From the NCBI RefSeq assembly GCF_016735515.1, contig NZ_JAERQZ010000001.1, forward strand, positions 3,770,746-3,834,745: a stretch of 64,000 nucleotides of DNA. The letters are read 5' to 3'. This document shows, piece by piece, positions 34,743-43,874 of this stretch (position 1 is its first letter; each line of letters begins with the position of its first letter). Below the pieces are notes generated by a model that was not told the DNA's origin, did not search any database, and saw only the letters and a list, made by a program, of their open reading frames with translations. The stretch is from Piscinibacter sp. HJYY11 (GTDB taxonomy: Bacteria; Pseudomonadota; Gammaproteobacteria; Burkholderiales; Burkholderiaceae_C). Both the position numbers and the translations under genes were made by a program.

Positions 34743-35504
34743 TCACGACGCCGGCGCGCGGGCCGGCTCCAGCGCCTGGGCGAGCGGCGACTGCGACAGC
34801 AGCTCCCTGAGCCACAGCTGGTAGCCCGCGTCGCTCGGGTGCAGCCCGTCGCGTGCGTTGAGCGCCTTCTGCTGCGCGAACGGGTCGTTGGCCTTGTCCT
34901 TGAAAAGGTTCACATAGGCCACGCCCTGCCGGGTGGCGGCTTCGCGGACGAGGGTGTGCATCTGGCGAGCGCGCGAGCTCATCCACCACGACACCGGGGG
35001 AAAGAAGAAGGGCGCGTTGCCCACGTTGCCGGCCGGCATCAGCACCACCGTGTCGGCGCGTGCACGGGCGAGCGTGGAGATGCGGGCCAGGTGGTCGGGC
35101 AGGGTGTCGAAATCGCGCAGGCGGATGACGTCGTTGCCGCCGGCCAGCACCAGCACGGCGTCGAAGCGGCCGGCGCCTTCCAGCTGGTGCGCCACTTCGG
35201 CGAAGGTGGCGCCGTCGCGCCCGCGGTTCTCGATCAGGAGGCTGGGGTAGGCCTGGGCCAGCAGCCCCGCGAGGCTGCGCTCGGGGGCGCTTGCGCCGGT
35301 GCCGACCGCGGTGCTGTCGCCCACGATGAGCAGGCGGGCGCGTGGCTGCTCGAGCTGCCGCTGGAGCGGCTCGCTCTGGCGCGCCAGCTGAACCGTTTCG
35401 TGCAGGCGCGTCACGGTGCAGCCGGCCGACAGCAGCAGCGCCGCTGCGGCCGCGCCCCAGCCGAGCAGCTTCAGGTTGAGGCGGTGGGGGTGGGGTGTGT
35501 GCAT
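34743..35504 (-). CDS. SGNH/GDSL-type lipoprotein hydrolase
   Basis: 253 residues from the ATG at 35504 (an ATG at 35543 is possible). Lipobox LLLSAGC gives an outer- or inner-membrane lipoprotein. SGNH blocks: LLIVGDSTAVGTG (Ser), Gly in RGRDGATF, VLAGGNDV (Asn) and DGLHPSDAGY (Asp/His). Likely an esterase or acyl/acetyl hydrolase acting on envelope polymers. Converges on the dipeptidase gene. Confidence 0.88.
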   Translation of the reverse strand: MHTPHPHRLNLKLLGWGAAAAALLLSAGCTVTRLHETVQLARQSEPLQRQLEQPRARLLIVGDSTAVGTGASAPERSLAGLLAQAYPSLLIENRGRDGATFAEVAHQLEGAGRFDAVLVLAGGNDVIRLRDFDTLPDHLARISTLARARADTVVLMPAGNVGNAPFFFPPVSWWMSSRARQMHTLVREAATRQGVAYVNLFKDKANDPFAQQKALNARDGLHPSDAGYQLWLRELLSQSPLAQALEPARAPAS

Positions 35505-35689
35505 GGCGGCGACATCATGGCCGCCCGGGCAGCGCTTGTGCACAGGCGGGGGGAGCGAGCTGCAGTAGTCGCGCTCCTACAGCGGGCGCCCGGCTTGTAG
35601 TGCCAGCCCTACACCACAAAGCCGGTTGTCGCGATTTCTCGGACAGGGGCCGGTTCCTAGCATGACGCCATCGTTCATCGAGGGCTGCC

Positions 35690-37096
35690 ATGCGCCACGA
35701 CAACCGCTTCGACCCGTACAACCCCGATCGCCCGCTGCAGATGCGCTGCGCCTGCGGCCAGCACGCCTCGGCCGAGGAGCACCTGAGCGCCGAAGCCGCG
35801 CTCACCGAGCTGAAGCGGCGCAGCGAGACGGCCGAGTTCGAGGCCTACTCCAATGACTTCATCGAGGCCTCGCTGGTCAAGGCGCTGTTCCCGCAGGACG
35901 CGCTGCGCCGGCGCTTCCTGCGCGCGGTGGGCAAGGGCACGGCGATGGCGGCGATCGGCAGCGTGTTGCCGATCGCCTCGCTGCAGGCCATGGCGCAGGA
36001 GAAAGGCGCACTCGAGAAACGCGAGCTGAAGATCGGCTTCATCCCCATCACCTGCGCCACGCCGCTGATCATGGCGCACCCGCTGGGCTTCTATTCGAAG
36101 CAGGGGCTCGACGTGCAGGTGGTCAAGACCGCCGGCTGGGCGCTCATCCGCGACAAGATGCTCAACAAGGAGTACGACGCGACGCACTTCCTGTCGCCGA
36201 TGCCGCTCGCGATCTCGCTGGGCCTGGGCGCCACTGCTACGCCGATGAACGTGGCGACGATCCAGAACACCAACGGCCAGGCGATCACCCTGCACGTCAA
36301 GCACAAGGACAAGCGCGATCCGAAGGACTGGAAGGGCTTCAAGTTCGCCGTGCCCTTCGAGTACTCGATGCACAACTTCCTGCTGCGCTACTACGTGGCC
36401 GAAGCGGGGCTGGACCCCGACCGCGACATCCAGATCCGCGTGGTGCCGCCGCCCGAGATGGTGGCCAACCTGCGCGCCGGCAACATCGACGGTTACCTCG
36501 GCCCCGACCCCTTCAACCAGCGGGCGGTGTTCGAGGAGGTGGGCTTCATCCACTTGCTCACCAAGGAGTTGTGGAACGGCCACCCCTGCTGCGCCTTCGG
36601 CACCAGCACCGAGTTCATCCAGAAGAACCCCAACACCTTCGCGGCGCTGTACCGCGCGGTGCTGACCTCGGCCGCGATGGCGCGCGAGGCACGCAACCGC
36701 GAGCTGATCGCCAAGGTGATCGCACCGCAGGCCTACCTGAACCAGCCTGAGACGGTGCTCACCCAGGTGCTCACCGGCAAGTTCGCCGACGGCCTGGGCA
36801 ACGTGAAGACCGTGCCCGACCGTGCCGACTTCGACCCCATCCCGTGGCAGAGCATGGCGGTGTGGATGCTCACGCAGATGAAGCGCTGGGGCTACGTGAA
36901 GGGCGAGGTGAACTACAAGCAGATCGCCGAGAAGGTCTTCCTGCTCACCGATGCGAAGAAGCAGATGAAGGCGCTCGACATGAAGGTGCCTGACGGGGCC
37001 TACCCGAAGATCACCGTGATGGGGAAGGTGTTCGACCCCGAGAAGGCCGAGGCCTACGTGAACGGCTTCGCCATCAAGCGCAGCCCGACCGCATGA
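35690..37096 (+). CDS. cynA: Cyanate/nitrate-type ABC transporter substrate-binding protein
   Basis: 468 residues. A long N-terminus with MRCACGQHAS precedes a twin-arginine motif (LRRRFLRAV near residue 70) and hydrophobic segment, so Tat export is likely. The rest is a NrtA/CmpA/SsuA-like binding domain (KIGFIPITCATPLIMAHPLG; GNIDGYLGPDPFNQRAVFEE). Because cynS follows its permease and ATPase genes, cyanate is the most probable ligand, though nitrate or bicarbonate cannot be excluded. Confidence 0.88.
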   Translation: MRHDNRFDPYNPDRPLQMRCACGQHASAEEHLSAEAALTELKRRSETAEFEAYSNDFIEASLVKALFPQDALRRRFLRAVGKGTAMAAIGSVLPIASLQAMAQEKGALEKRELKIGFIPITCATPLIMAHPLGFYSKQGLDVQVVKTAGWALIRDKMLNKEYDATHFLSPMPLAISLGLGATATPMNVATIQNTNGQAITLHVKHKDKRDPKDWKGFKFAVPFEYSMHNFLLRYYVAEAGLDPDRDIQIRVVPPPEMVANLRAGNIDGYLGPDPFNQRAVFEEVGFIHLLTKELWNGHPCCAFGTSTEFIQKNPNTFAALYRAVLTSAAMAREARNRELIAKVIAPQAYLNQPETVLTQVLTGKFADGLGNVKTVPDRADFDPIPWQSMAVWMLTQMKRWGYVKGEVNYKQIAEKVFLLTDAKKQMKALDMKVPDGAYPKITVMGKVFDPEKAEAYVNGFAIKRSPTA

Positions 37097-37974
37097 ACGC
37101 CTCGCGCTCCCTCAGCCTTCGGGCCGGGCTGCTCTCGGCGTTGATCCTGCTGCTGGTGCTGGCGGTCTGGCACGTGGCCACGCTCAGCAGCACGCCGGTC
37201 GCCGCCGCCGCGCCGGCGCTGACGCCGGAGCAGATCGAGTACGCCAAGCTGATGGGCAAGGACCCGGCGGCCGGTGGCGCGCCCGCCGAGAAGTCGGGCT
37301 TCCCGACGCTCGCGCAGATGGGCCAGACCATCGCCAAGCACCTGTCGCAGCCCTTCTATGACAACGGGCCCAACGACAAGGGCATCGCGGTGCAGCTCGG
37401 CTACTCGCTGGCGCGCGTGGGGCTCGGCTACCTGCTGGCGGCGCTGGTCGCGATCCCGCTCGGCTTCGTCATCGGCATGAGCCCGCTGGTGTATCGCGCG
37501 CTCGACCCGTTCATCCAGGTGCTCAAGCCCATCTCGCCACTGGCGTGGATGCCGCTTGCGCTCTACACGATCAAGGACTCATCGATCAGCGGGATCTTCG
37601 TGATCTTTATCTGCTCGGTGTGGCCAATGCTGATCAACACCGCCTTCGGCGTGGCGAGCGTGCGGCGCGAATGGCTCAACGTGGCGCGCACGCTGGAGGT
37701 GACCCCGCTGCGCCGTGCCTTCGAGGTGATCCTGCCGGCGGCCGCGCCGACCATCCTGACCGGCATGCGCATCAGCATGGGCATTGCGTGGCTCGTGATC
37801 GTGGCGGCCGAGATGCTGGTGGGCGGCACGGGCATCGGCTACTTCGTGTGGAACGAGTGGAACAACCTCTCGCTGCCGAATGTGATCTTCGCGATCCTGA
37901 TGATCGGCATCGTCGGCATGTTGCTCGACCTGATGTTTGCGCGGCTCCAGAAGGCGGTGACGTATGTCGACTGA
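37093..37974 (+). CDS. cynB: Cyanate/nitrate-type ABC transporter permease
   Basis: 293 residues. One N-terminal helix, a periplasmic segment, then the BPD_transp_1 domain with about five helices and the EAA-like loop (RTLEVTPLRRAFEVILPAAA). NrtB/SsuC-family features include PISPLAWMPLALYTIKDSSI. Start overlaps the binding-protein stop by ATGA; its stop overlaps the ATPase start by 11 bp. Confidence 0.9.
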   Translation: MNASRSLSLRAGLLSALILLLVLAVWHVATLSSTPVAAAAPALTPEQIEYAKLMGKDPAAGGAPAEKSGFPTLAQMGQTIAKHLSQPFYDNGPNDKGIAVQLGYSLARVGLGYLLAALVAIPLGFVIGMSPLVYRALDPFIQVLKPISPLAWMPLALYTIKDSSISGIFVIFICSVWPMLINTAFGVASVRREWLNVARTLEVTPLRRAFEVILPAAAPTILTGMRISMGIAWLVIVAAEMLVGGTGIGYFVWNEWNNLSLPNVIFAILMIGIVGMLLDLMFARLQKAVTYVD

Positions 37975-38839
37975 GGCGTTTCTCAAGGTCGAAGGCCTGG
38001 CCAAGCGCTACGGCGACAGCACCGTCTTCGACAGCGTCAACTTCGACATCCGCCAGGGCGAGTTCGTCTGCATCATCGGCCACAGCGGCTGCGGCAAGAC
38101 GACCATCCTCAACGTGCTGGCCGGCTTGGAGCACGCAAGCGAAGGCCACGTCTTCATGGACAACCGCGAGGTCGCGGGCCCGAGCCTGGAGCGCGGGGTG
38201 GTGTTCCAGGGCCATGCGCTGATGCCTTGGCTGACCGTGCGCGCCAACATCGCCTTCGCCGTGCGCAGCAAGTGGCCGCTGTGGACACGGGCGCAGGTGA
38301 ACGAGCATGTGGAGAAATACGTGGCGATGGTGGGCCTCTCGGCCGCCATCGACAAGAAGCCCTCGGCGCTGTCGGGCGGCATGAAGCAGCGCGTGGGCAT
38401 CGCGCGCGCGTTTGCGATCCAGCCGCGCATGCTGCTGCTCGACGAGCCCTTCGGTGCACTCGATGCGCTGACGCGCGGCACCATCCAGGACGAGTTGCTG
38501 CGCATCTGCGCCGAGACGCACCAGACCGTCTTCATGATCACGCACGACGTCGACGAAGCCATCCTGCTCGCCGACCGCATCCTGCTGATGAGCAACGGCC
38601 CGCAGGCGCGCGTGGCGGAGATCGTGAAGAACACGATGCCGCGCGACCGCGCGCGCGCCACGCTGCACCACGATCCGCAGTACTACCGCATCCGCAACCA
38701 CCTGGTCGACTTTCTCGTCGCGCGCTCGAAGGAGCTGTCGCACGGCAAGGCGCCGATGCAGCCACCCGAGGTGAGCCCGGGCCTGCAGGAGCCCACCCCC
38801 GAACCGCCGACGCGCCTGCCCTTGCAGCGTGTCGCGTGA
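37964..38839 (+). CDS. cynD: Cyanate/nitrate-type ABC transporter ATP-binding protein
   Basis: 291 residues. Walker A GHSGCGKTT, signature LSGGMKQRVGIARAFA, Walker B MLLLDEPFGALDALT, switch His in MITHDVDEA. NrtD/SsuB family. A proline-rich C-terminal tail of about 40 residues is present. Third gene of the transporter, followed 31 bp later by cynS with a strong AGGAG site. Confidence 0.92.
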   Translation: MSTEAFLKVEGLAKRYGDSTVFDSVNFDIRQGEFVCIIGHSGCGKTTILNVLAGLEHASEGHVFMDNREVAGPSLERGVVFQGHALMPWLTVRANIAFAVRSKWPLWTRAQVNEHVEKYVAMVGLSAAIDKKPSALSGGMKQRVGIARAFAIQPRMLLLDEPFGALDALTRGTIQDELLRICAETHQTVFMITHDVDEAILLADRILLMSNGPQARVAEIVKNTMPRDRARATLHHDPQYYRIRNHLVDFLVARSKELSHGKAPMQPPEVSPGLQEPTPEPPTRLPLQRVA

Positions 38840-38870
38840 TTTTCTTTTTCTCTCAACGAAGGAGCACAGA

Positions 38871-39314
38871 ATGAGCCGTCTCGACGTCACCGAAAAAATC
38901 GTCGCCACCAAGGTCGCCAAGGGCCTCAAGTGGTCCGACGTGGCCGCGAAGGTGGGCCTGAGCAAGGAGTGGGTCACCGCCGCCTGCCTCGGCCAGATGA
39001 CGCTGGATGCCAAGCAGGCCGGCATCATCGGCGAGATCTTCAGCCTCACCGACGCCGAGCAGAAGTGGCTGCAGGTCGTGCCCTACAAGGGCTCGCTGCC
39101 CACCAGCGTGCCGACCGATCCGCTGATCTACCGTTTCTATGAACTGGTGAGCGTGTACGGCACGACCTTCAAGGAACTCATCCATGAAGAGTTCGGCGAC
39201 GGCATCATGAGCGCAATCGACTTCAAGATGGACCTGACCCGCGAAGCCGACCCCAAGGGCGACCGCGTCAGCATCAACATGTCGGGCAAGTTCCTGCCCT
39301 ACAAGACCTACTGA
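38871..39314 (+). CDS. cynS: Cyanate hydratase (cyanase)
   Basis: 147 residues. N-terminal helix-turn-helix-like domain, then the catalytic C-terminal domain. Catalytic residues Arg88, Glu91 and Ser114 occur in [11 protein letters not shown] and GIMSAIDF with the spacing of E. coli Arg96/Glu99/Ser122. It converts cyanate plus bicarbonate to ammonia and CO2, giving detoxification and a nitrogen source. The adjacent ABC system would import cyanate. No CynR gene is adjacent. Confidence 0.97.
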   Translation: MSRLDVTEKIVATKVAKGLKWSDVAAKVGLSKEWVTAACLGQMTLDAKQAGIIGEIFSLTDAEQKWLQVVPYKGSLPTSVPTDPLIYRFYELVSVYGTTFKELIHEEFGDGIMSAIDFKMDLTREADPKGDRVSINMSGKFLPYKTY

Positions 39315-39315
39315 C

Positions 39316-39783
39316 ATGGAGACCCGGCCGCCCCTTCCGCCGTTCACGGCGGAGTCCGCCCGGCAGAAGGTCCGGCTCGCCGAAGACGCCTGGAACTCGC
39401 GCGATCCCGACCGTGTGGTCGGGGTCTACACACCCGACACCCGCTGGCGCAACCGGGCCGAGTTCCCGGTGGGCCGCGACGAGGTGCGCGCCTTCCTGCA
39501 GCGCAAGTGGGCGCGTGAGCTCGACTACCGGCTGATCAAGGAGCTGTGGGCCTTCGACGGCGCGCGCATCGCGGTGCGCTTTGCCTACGAATGGCACGAC
39601 GACTCGGGGCAATGGTTCCGCAGTTACGGCAACGAGAACTGGGAGTTCACCCCGCAAGGGTTGATGGCCTGGCGCTACGCCAGCATCAACGACCTGCCGA
39701 TCCGGGCGGAGCAACGCCTCTTCCACTGGCCGCTCGGGCGCCGGCCGGACGACCACGCCAGCCTGAGCGAGTTGGGCCTCTAG
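39316..39783 (+). CDS. DUF1348 (NTF2-like) protein
   Basis: 155 residues with a SnoaL/NTF2-like fold of the DUF1348 family: [37 protein letters not shown] and [13 protein letters not shown]. Function unknown. It starts 1 bp after the cynS stop, so it is likely the last gene of the cyanate operon. Confidence 0.88.
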   Translation: METRPPLPPFTAESARQKVRLAEDAWNSRDPDRVVGVYTPDTRWRNRAEFPVGRDEVRAFLQRKWARELDYRLIKELWAFDGARIAVRFAYEWHDDSGQWFRSYGNENWEFTPQGLMAWRYASINDLPIRAEQRLFHWPLGRRPDDHASLSELGL

Positions 39784-39827
39784 CGGGCCAGAGCAGGTTT
39801 CATGGCGCTGGCCTACGATGCGGGGCC

Positions 39828-40241
39828 ATGCCGCGCCTGCACCTGCACGACCTGAGAACAAGAAGTCAGCGCCTGCTGTGGTTGCTGGCCGGGCTGGTGA
39901 GCCTGCTGGTCGGCATCGTCGGCATCTTTTTGCCGCTGCTGCCGACCACGCCCTTCGTGCTGCTCGCGGCCTTCTGCTTCTCGCGGGGCAGCGAGCGCCT
40001 GGAAGCCTGGATCGTGACCCACCCCCGCTTCGGGCCGATGGTCGCGGCCTGGCGGCGCAACCGCGCCGTGCCCTTGCGCGCGAAGCAGCTTGCCACCGCG
40101 ATGATGGCGGCCAGCGCGATCGGCGCCTGGTTCGTCGTGCACTCCCCGTGGCGGTGGGCGCCCGCCATCGTCTGCACCTGCGTGGCGCTGTGGCTCTGGA
40201 GCCTGCCCACGACCCCGGCCGCGCCGCCTGGCGACGAGTAA
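39828..40241 (+). CDS. YbaN/DUF454 family membrane protein
   Basis: 137 residues with four hydrophobic helices and the DUF454 pattern (GIVGIFLPLLPTTPFVLLAA; CFSRGSERLEAWIVTHPRFG). Inner-membrane protein of unknown role. A proline/alanine-rich tail ends the protein. Independent small gene after the cyanate operon. Confidence 0.88.
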   Translation: MPRLHLHDLRTRSQRLLWLLAGLVSLLVGIVGIFLPLLPTTPFVLLAAFCFSRGSERLEAWIVTHPRFGPMVAAWRRNRAVPLRAKQLATAMMAASAIGAWFVVHSPWRWAPAIVCTCVALWLWSLPTTPAAPPGDE

Positions 40242-40354
40242 CAAAAGCGCGACCCCGGTTCAGGGGGGACCCTTCCCACAACGTGTGCTTTCACACGGAG
40301 AGCGACAGGCGTACCGTTGAACAATCTCCCGGTGCTGCCGATAACGATCCCGAC

Positions 40355-41467
40355 ATGAATCGAGCCGTCTTCACCTCCTGGGTCGACGCCCTGCTGGGCA
40401 CCGACCGGAACCAGCGCGTGCGGGTCAAGCAGGCGCTGATCGCTGGCGGCATCTACGCCGCGCTGTGCGTGATCATGGGCCTGGGCGTGTTGATGGGCCT
40501 GGTCGAGCCGCTGCCGGTGGCCGTGCTCGCGGTGGTGGTGCTCACGGTGTCGGCGCTCTTCTACGGGCTGATCCGCAGCGGTGCCAACCTTCGCTTCCCG
40601 TCGGACCCGGCATTGACGCAGGTGCAGGGCTTCTTCTGCGTCCTTGCGGCCTGCGCGTGCTACGTGGTGGCCGGGCCGTTCCGCGGTGCGATCTTGATGA
40701 CGGTGATGATCGGCCAGGTGTTCGGCATCTTCGCGCTCACGCCCGTCCAGGCGCGCCGGATGGCGACGCTGGGCGTCTCGGGGCTCGGCATCACGATGGC
40801 GGCCGGCGCGTTCTTCGACCCGCTGCGCTTTCCGCCCCGCGTGGAGCTGCTCAACTTCCTGCTGGTCGTGTTGATGCTGCCCATCATCGGCTGGCTCACC
40901 GGCACGCTTTCCGCCATCCGCAACAAGCTGCGCCACCAGAAGGTGCAACTTGAAAACGCACTGCAGCAAAACCGATTGCTGGCGACGCAGGACGAGCTCA
41001 CCGGGCTCTCGAACCGCCGCCACATGACCACCCTGCTCGTGGCCGAGCGCGGGCGCCAGCAGCGCAACCGGCTGCCGATCAGCATGGTGCTGATGGACAT
41101 CGACCACTTCAAGCGCATCAACGACGGTTGCGGCCACCAGGCCGGCGACCAGGTGCTGCAGATCTTCGCCGACGTCATCACCCATGGCCTGCGCGCCGGC
41201 GATGCGCTGGCACGCTGGGGCGGCGAGGAGTTCTTGCTGATGCTGCCCAACACCACGGCCGAAGACGCCCTGATCTGCGTGGAGCGCATGCGCGGGCAAC
41301 TGGCAGCGCGCAGCTTCGAGCACATCGCGCCGAAGCTGACCGTGACCTTTTCCGCAGGCATCGGCGTCTGCACGGTCGACGACCGCACCGACGCCATCAT
41401 CGAGCGTGCCGACCGCGCCATGTACCGCGCCAAGACCGCGGGCCGCAACCGCACCGTGGTGGCCTGA
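40355..41467 (+). CDS. Membrane diguanylate cyclase (GGDEF intact)
   Basis: 370 residues from the ATG at 40355. Six hydrophobic segments, a short coiled linker, then GGDEF: RNRRHMTTLL-type start (DELTGLSNRRHM), metal-binding MDIDHFKRIND, active box RWGGEEF and an RxxD inhibitory site (RAGD) five residues before it. It should make c-di-GMP. The membrane region is similar in design to the protein at 18646 (LLGTDRNQRVRVKQ versus LFGTEPKQRLRLVQ), whose active box is destroyed. Confidence 0.93.
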   Translation: MNRAVFTSWVDALLGTDRNQRVRVKQALIAGGIYAALCVIMGLGVLMGLVEPLPVAVLAVVVLTVSALFYGLIRSGANLRFPSDPALTQVQGFFCVLAACACYVVAGPFRGAILMTVMIGQVFGIFALTPVQARRMATLGVSGLGITMAAGAFFDPLRFPPRVELLNFLLVVLMLPIIGWLTGTLSAIRNKLRHQKVQLENALQQNRLLATQDELTGLSNRRHMTTLLVAERGRQQRNRLPISMVLMDIDHFKRINDGCGHQAGDQVLQIFADVITHGLRAGDALARWGGEEFLLMLPNTTAEDALICVERMRGQLAARSFEHIAPKLTVTFSAGIGVCTVDDRTDAIIERADRAMYRAKTAGRNRTVVA

Positions 41468-41597
41468 AGCGCGGCCCAGGCGGGAAATCTGCTCGCTGCG
41501 CGCGAGCACATGCCCACATCTTCGGTCGAGCAGTCTCAAGAAACGCGGCCCAGCGGCCGATACATCAAGCATCCCTGAACGCCATCTCCACCCTGCC

Positions 41598-41807
41598 ATG
41601 CAAGCCGATCACAGCCCGTCTCTCGAAGGCCCGACGCAACCCCATGTCGACCTGACCGACCCGCTCGAGGTCGCCCGCTGGTCCTGGCTGCTCGACGTGC
41701 CCGACCAGCAGATCCACCACGCCGTGCGCCTGGTGGGCAACAACGGTGATGCCGTCGCGCACTACATCGAGCTCTACGGCCGCCCGGCCGGCCGCGCCCG
41801 CCACTGA
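41598..41807 (+). CDS. DUF3606 family small protein
   Basis: 69 residues. Residues 18-60 fit DUF3606 (LTDPLEVARWSWLLDVPDQQ; AVRLVGNNGDAVAHYIELYG). Small stress-associated helical proteins of unknown function. The frame extends upstream without a better start. Confidence 0.7.
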   Translation: MQADHSPSLEGPTQPHVDLTDPLEVARWSWLLDVPDQQIHHAVRLVGNNGDAVAHYIELYGRPAGRARH

Positions 41808-41913
41808 AGCGACCGCTGGCACGAAGCTCGCTTTTCAGGCCGCACGAGCGCTTCAGAGCGTTTGAAGCGCTCGCTAACCGACCAGGTACGTCGGTTTTGC
41901 TGCGGGAACTCAC

Positions 41914-42036
41914 ATGTCTGACAAACCACGTCATCGCCACCAGCACGCTCCCCATGGCTTCCTGCCGAACTGGGTGCTGGTGATGTTTGCGGCCGGCGCC
42001 ATCCTCGTGGCGACCCTGGCCCGCACGCTGATCTGA
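41914..42036 (+). CDS. 40-residue single-pass membrane protein
   Basis: Short ORF: a basic, histidine-rich N-terminus (MSDKPRHRHQHAPHG) followed by one transmembrane helix (VLVMFAAGAILVATLA) and a short tail. GGGA lies upstream of the ATG. It could be a regulatory or cofactor micro-protein. No family recognised; real coding status rests on the well-formed hydrophobic helix and ribosome site. Confidence 0.5.
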   Translation: MSDKPRHRHQHAPHGFLPNWVLVMFAAGAILVATLARTLI

Positions 42037-42142
42037 GCGACTCATCCCTCGTCCTCCTCCACGGGCGCACCGGCCCGGGGCGGCAAGCGGCTTGCATTGA
42101 AGATGCCGGCACGTGTCGCCACGCACTGTTTGGAGGATGGTC

Positions 42143-43093
42143 ATGGACGAGTACACCACCCAACTGGTCAAGGAAAGCTGGGACCTGGTCGAGCCCATCG
42201 CACCGAGGGCGGCCGAACTCTTCTACGCCAACCTGTTCCAGCTCGACCCGTCGCTCAAGCCGCTCTTCACGAGCGGCGACATGGTGGTGCAGGGCGAGAA
42301 GCTGATGAAGATGATCGGCGTGGCGGTGGGCCTGCTCGGGCAGCCGCAGCTGCTGCTGCCGGCCTTGCAGACGCTGGGCCGGCGCCATGCCGACTACGGC
42401 GTGCGCGACGAGCACTACGACACCGTGGGCACGGCGCTCCTGTCGACGCTGCAGCAGGGCATCGGCGTGGCGTTCACGCCCGAGGTGCGCGAGGCCTGGA
42501 TCGACGTGTACGGCGTGATGGCGCACACGATGAAAGAGGCGGCGCGCGTCCCGCTTGAAACGCGCTTATTTCGGTTGCAGCACCCACATGCGCAGCGGCT
42601 GCTTCATGCGGCCTGCCTGCTGCTCGGCCGTGTCGCCCCAGCCCCAGAAGTAGTCGGCCCGCACGGCGCCCACGATCGCGCTGCCGGTGTCCTGCGCCAT
42701 GACGAGGCGGCGCAGCGGCGTGCTGCCCAGCGGCTCGGTGGTGTCGAGCCAGACGGGGGTGCCGTAGGGCACGCTGTCGGCGTCGACGGCGATCGAGCGG
42801 CCAGGGGTCAGCGGCAGGTTCTGCGCGCCCTTGGGGCCGAGCGCCGGGTCCGGCAGGGCTTCTTCACGGAAGAAGACATAGCGCGGATTGCTCCACAGCA
42901 TCTCGTCCACCCGCTTCGGGTTGGCACGTGCCCAGGCCTTGATCGCCGGCCACGAGGCTTCGCCGCTGCGCAGGGCGCCCTGGTCGATCAGCCACTTGCC
43001 GACGGAACGATACGGGTGGTCGTTGTGGCCGGCGTAGGCCATGCGCACCAGCTTGCGTTGGCCGTTGGCTTCGGTCAGCTGCAGCCGACCTGA
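42143..43093 (+). CDS. Globin family protein with long read-through tail
   Basis: The first ~135 residues are a bacterial single-domain globin (DEYTTQLVKESWDLVEPIAP; FYANLFQLDPSLKPLF; proximal His region LGRRHADYGVRDEHY). GGAGG sits six bases before the ATG at 42143. Instead of stopping near 42560 the frame stays open for about 175 more codons, antisense to mltA, giving 316 residues. The tail has no domain character. Either the natural stop was lost or an indel shifted the frame: a TGA exists at 42556-42558 in another frame. Functionally expect an oxygen- or NO-binding globin. Confidence 0.8.
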   Translation: MDEYTTQLVKESWDLVEPIAPRAAELFYANLFQLDPSLKPLFTSGDMVVQGEKLMKMIGVAVGLLGQPQLLLPALQTLGRRHADYGVRDEHYDTVGTALLSTLQQGIGVAFTPEVREAWIDVYGVMAHTMKEAARVPLETRLFRLQHPHAQRLLHAACLLLGRVAPAPEVVGPHGAHDRAAGVLRHDEAAQRRAAQRLGGVEPDGGAVGHAVGVDGDRAARGQRQVLRALGAERRVRQGFFTEEDIARIAPQHLVHPLRVGTCPGLDRRPRGFAAAQGALVDQPLADGTIRVVVVAGVGHAHQLALAVGFGQLQPT

Positions 43094-43723
43094 GCCCTGG
43101 ATCTGCAGCACGAGTGCATCGAGCGGGTCGGCAACGTAGGCGATGGCGGTGCCCTGCAGGGCTTTCTGCGCCGCCGGCAGGGTGGCGATCTGCTGGCGCG
43201 TCCAGTAGGGTTTGCGGCTGGCGAGGTCGGCCGGTGCGCCGTGCAGCGGAATGCGGAACGCGCCCCCTGCGGTGCGACGCGCCTCGACCAGCGGCTCGAA
43301 GTAGCCGGTGATCATCCCGTCGGCAGCGCCATCGGTCGACTCGACGCGCCAGGGCTGCATGCGCTGGCGAATCCAGGCTCGCGCCGAAGCGTCGGACGTG
43401 GGCATGACGCCTCGCGCATCGACGCAGATGCGGGCCCATTCGAGCGGCGGCTTGTCGCAGCCGCGTTGCAGCGCCGGCCACCACTCCAGCTGCGCATCGC
43501 CCTCCCAGCCGGGCAGCTCCGACCAGTCGGCCTTGACCCAGCGCGAGCGGGCCCGCTGCATCACCACGGGCGGGGTGGAGGGTGCGGGCTTGTCAACGGT
43601 GGGAGGTGGGGGCTCCGATGCCGGAGGCGGGGTCGGCCGGCTCGTGCAGGCGACGAGCACTCCTAGAATCGCCGCCGCCGCAAAAGGCCGCAGGGACCGG
43701 AAACCGAACGGGATCGTCATCAT
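42566..43723 (-). CDS. mltA: Membrane-bound lytic murein transglycosylase A
   Basis: 385 residues from the ATG at 43721-43723. Lipobox-type signal (AILGVLVACTS) and a proline-rich linker lead into MltA: GMITGYFEPLVEARR, then QIQGSGRLQL within the barrel and a C-terminal 3D domain (VDADSVPYGTPVWLD; VMAQDTGSAIVGAVRADYFW) with catalytic Asp in AQDTG. Cleaves glycan strands to anhydromuropeptides at the outer membrane. Its 3' half is overlapped on the other strand by the globin read-through. Confidence 0.93.
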   Translation of the reverse strand: MMTIPFGFRSLRPFAAAAILGVLVACTSRPTPPPASEPPPPTVDKPAPSTPPVVMQRARSRWVKADWSELPGWEGDAQLEWWPALQRGCDKPPLEWARICVDARGVMPTSDASARAWIRQRMQPWRVESTDGAADGMITGYFEPLVEARRTAGGAFRIPLHGAPADLASRKPYWTRQQIATLPAAQKALQGTAIAYVADPLDALVLQIQGSGRLQLTEANGQRKLVRMAYAGHNDHPYRSVGKWLIDQGALRSGEASWPAIKAWARANPKRVDEMLWSNPRYVFFREEALPDPALGPKGAQNLPLTPGRSIAVDADSVPYGTPVWLDTTEPLGSTPLRRLVMAQDTGSAIVGAVRADYFWGWGDTAEQQAGRMKQPLRMWVLQPK

Positions 43724-43859
43724 GGGTTTGTTGTTGCTCGAAGCGCTGGCGGCGCTGGTGGTTCTGGTGTTGATCGTGTGGTGGACCATGTTCTCGGGCC
43801 GCAAGGGCGGCGAGCGCCCGTCCGACCGGGGTGACGGCGGCGACGACGCTGAGAGCTAG
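43722..43859 (+). CDS. 45-residue single-pass membrane protein
   Basis: Short ORF whose start overlaps the mltA start codon on the opposite strand. One strong helix (LLLLEALAALVVLVLIVWW) precedes a charged tail (GRKGGERPSDRGDGGDDAES). No family recognised. The single helix and acidic tail are consistent with a micro-protein, but the overlap with mltA signals makes expression uncertain. Confidence 0.45.
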   Translation: MGLLLLEALAALVVLVLIVWWTMFSGRKGGERPSDRGDGGDDAES

Positions 43860-43874
43860 CCGCGCCGCGAGGGT

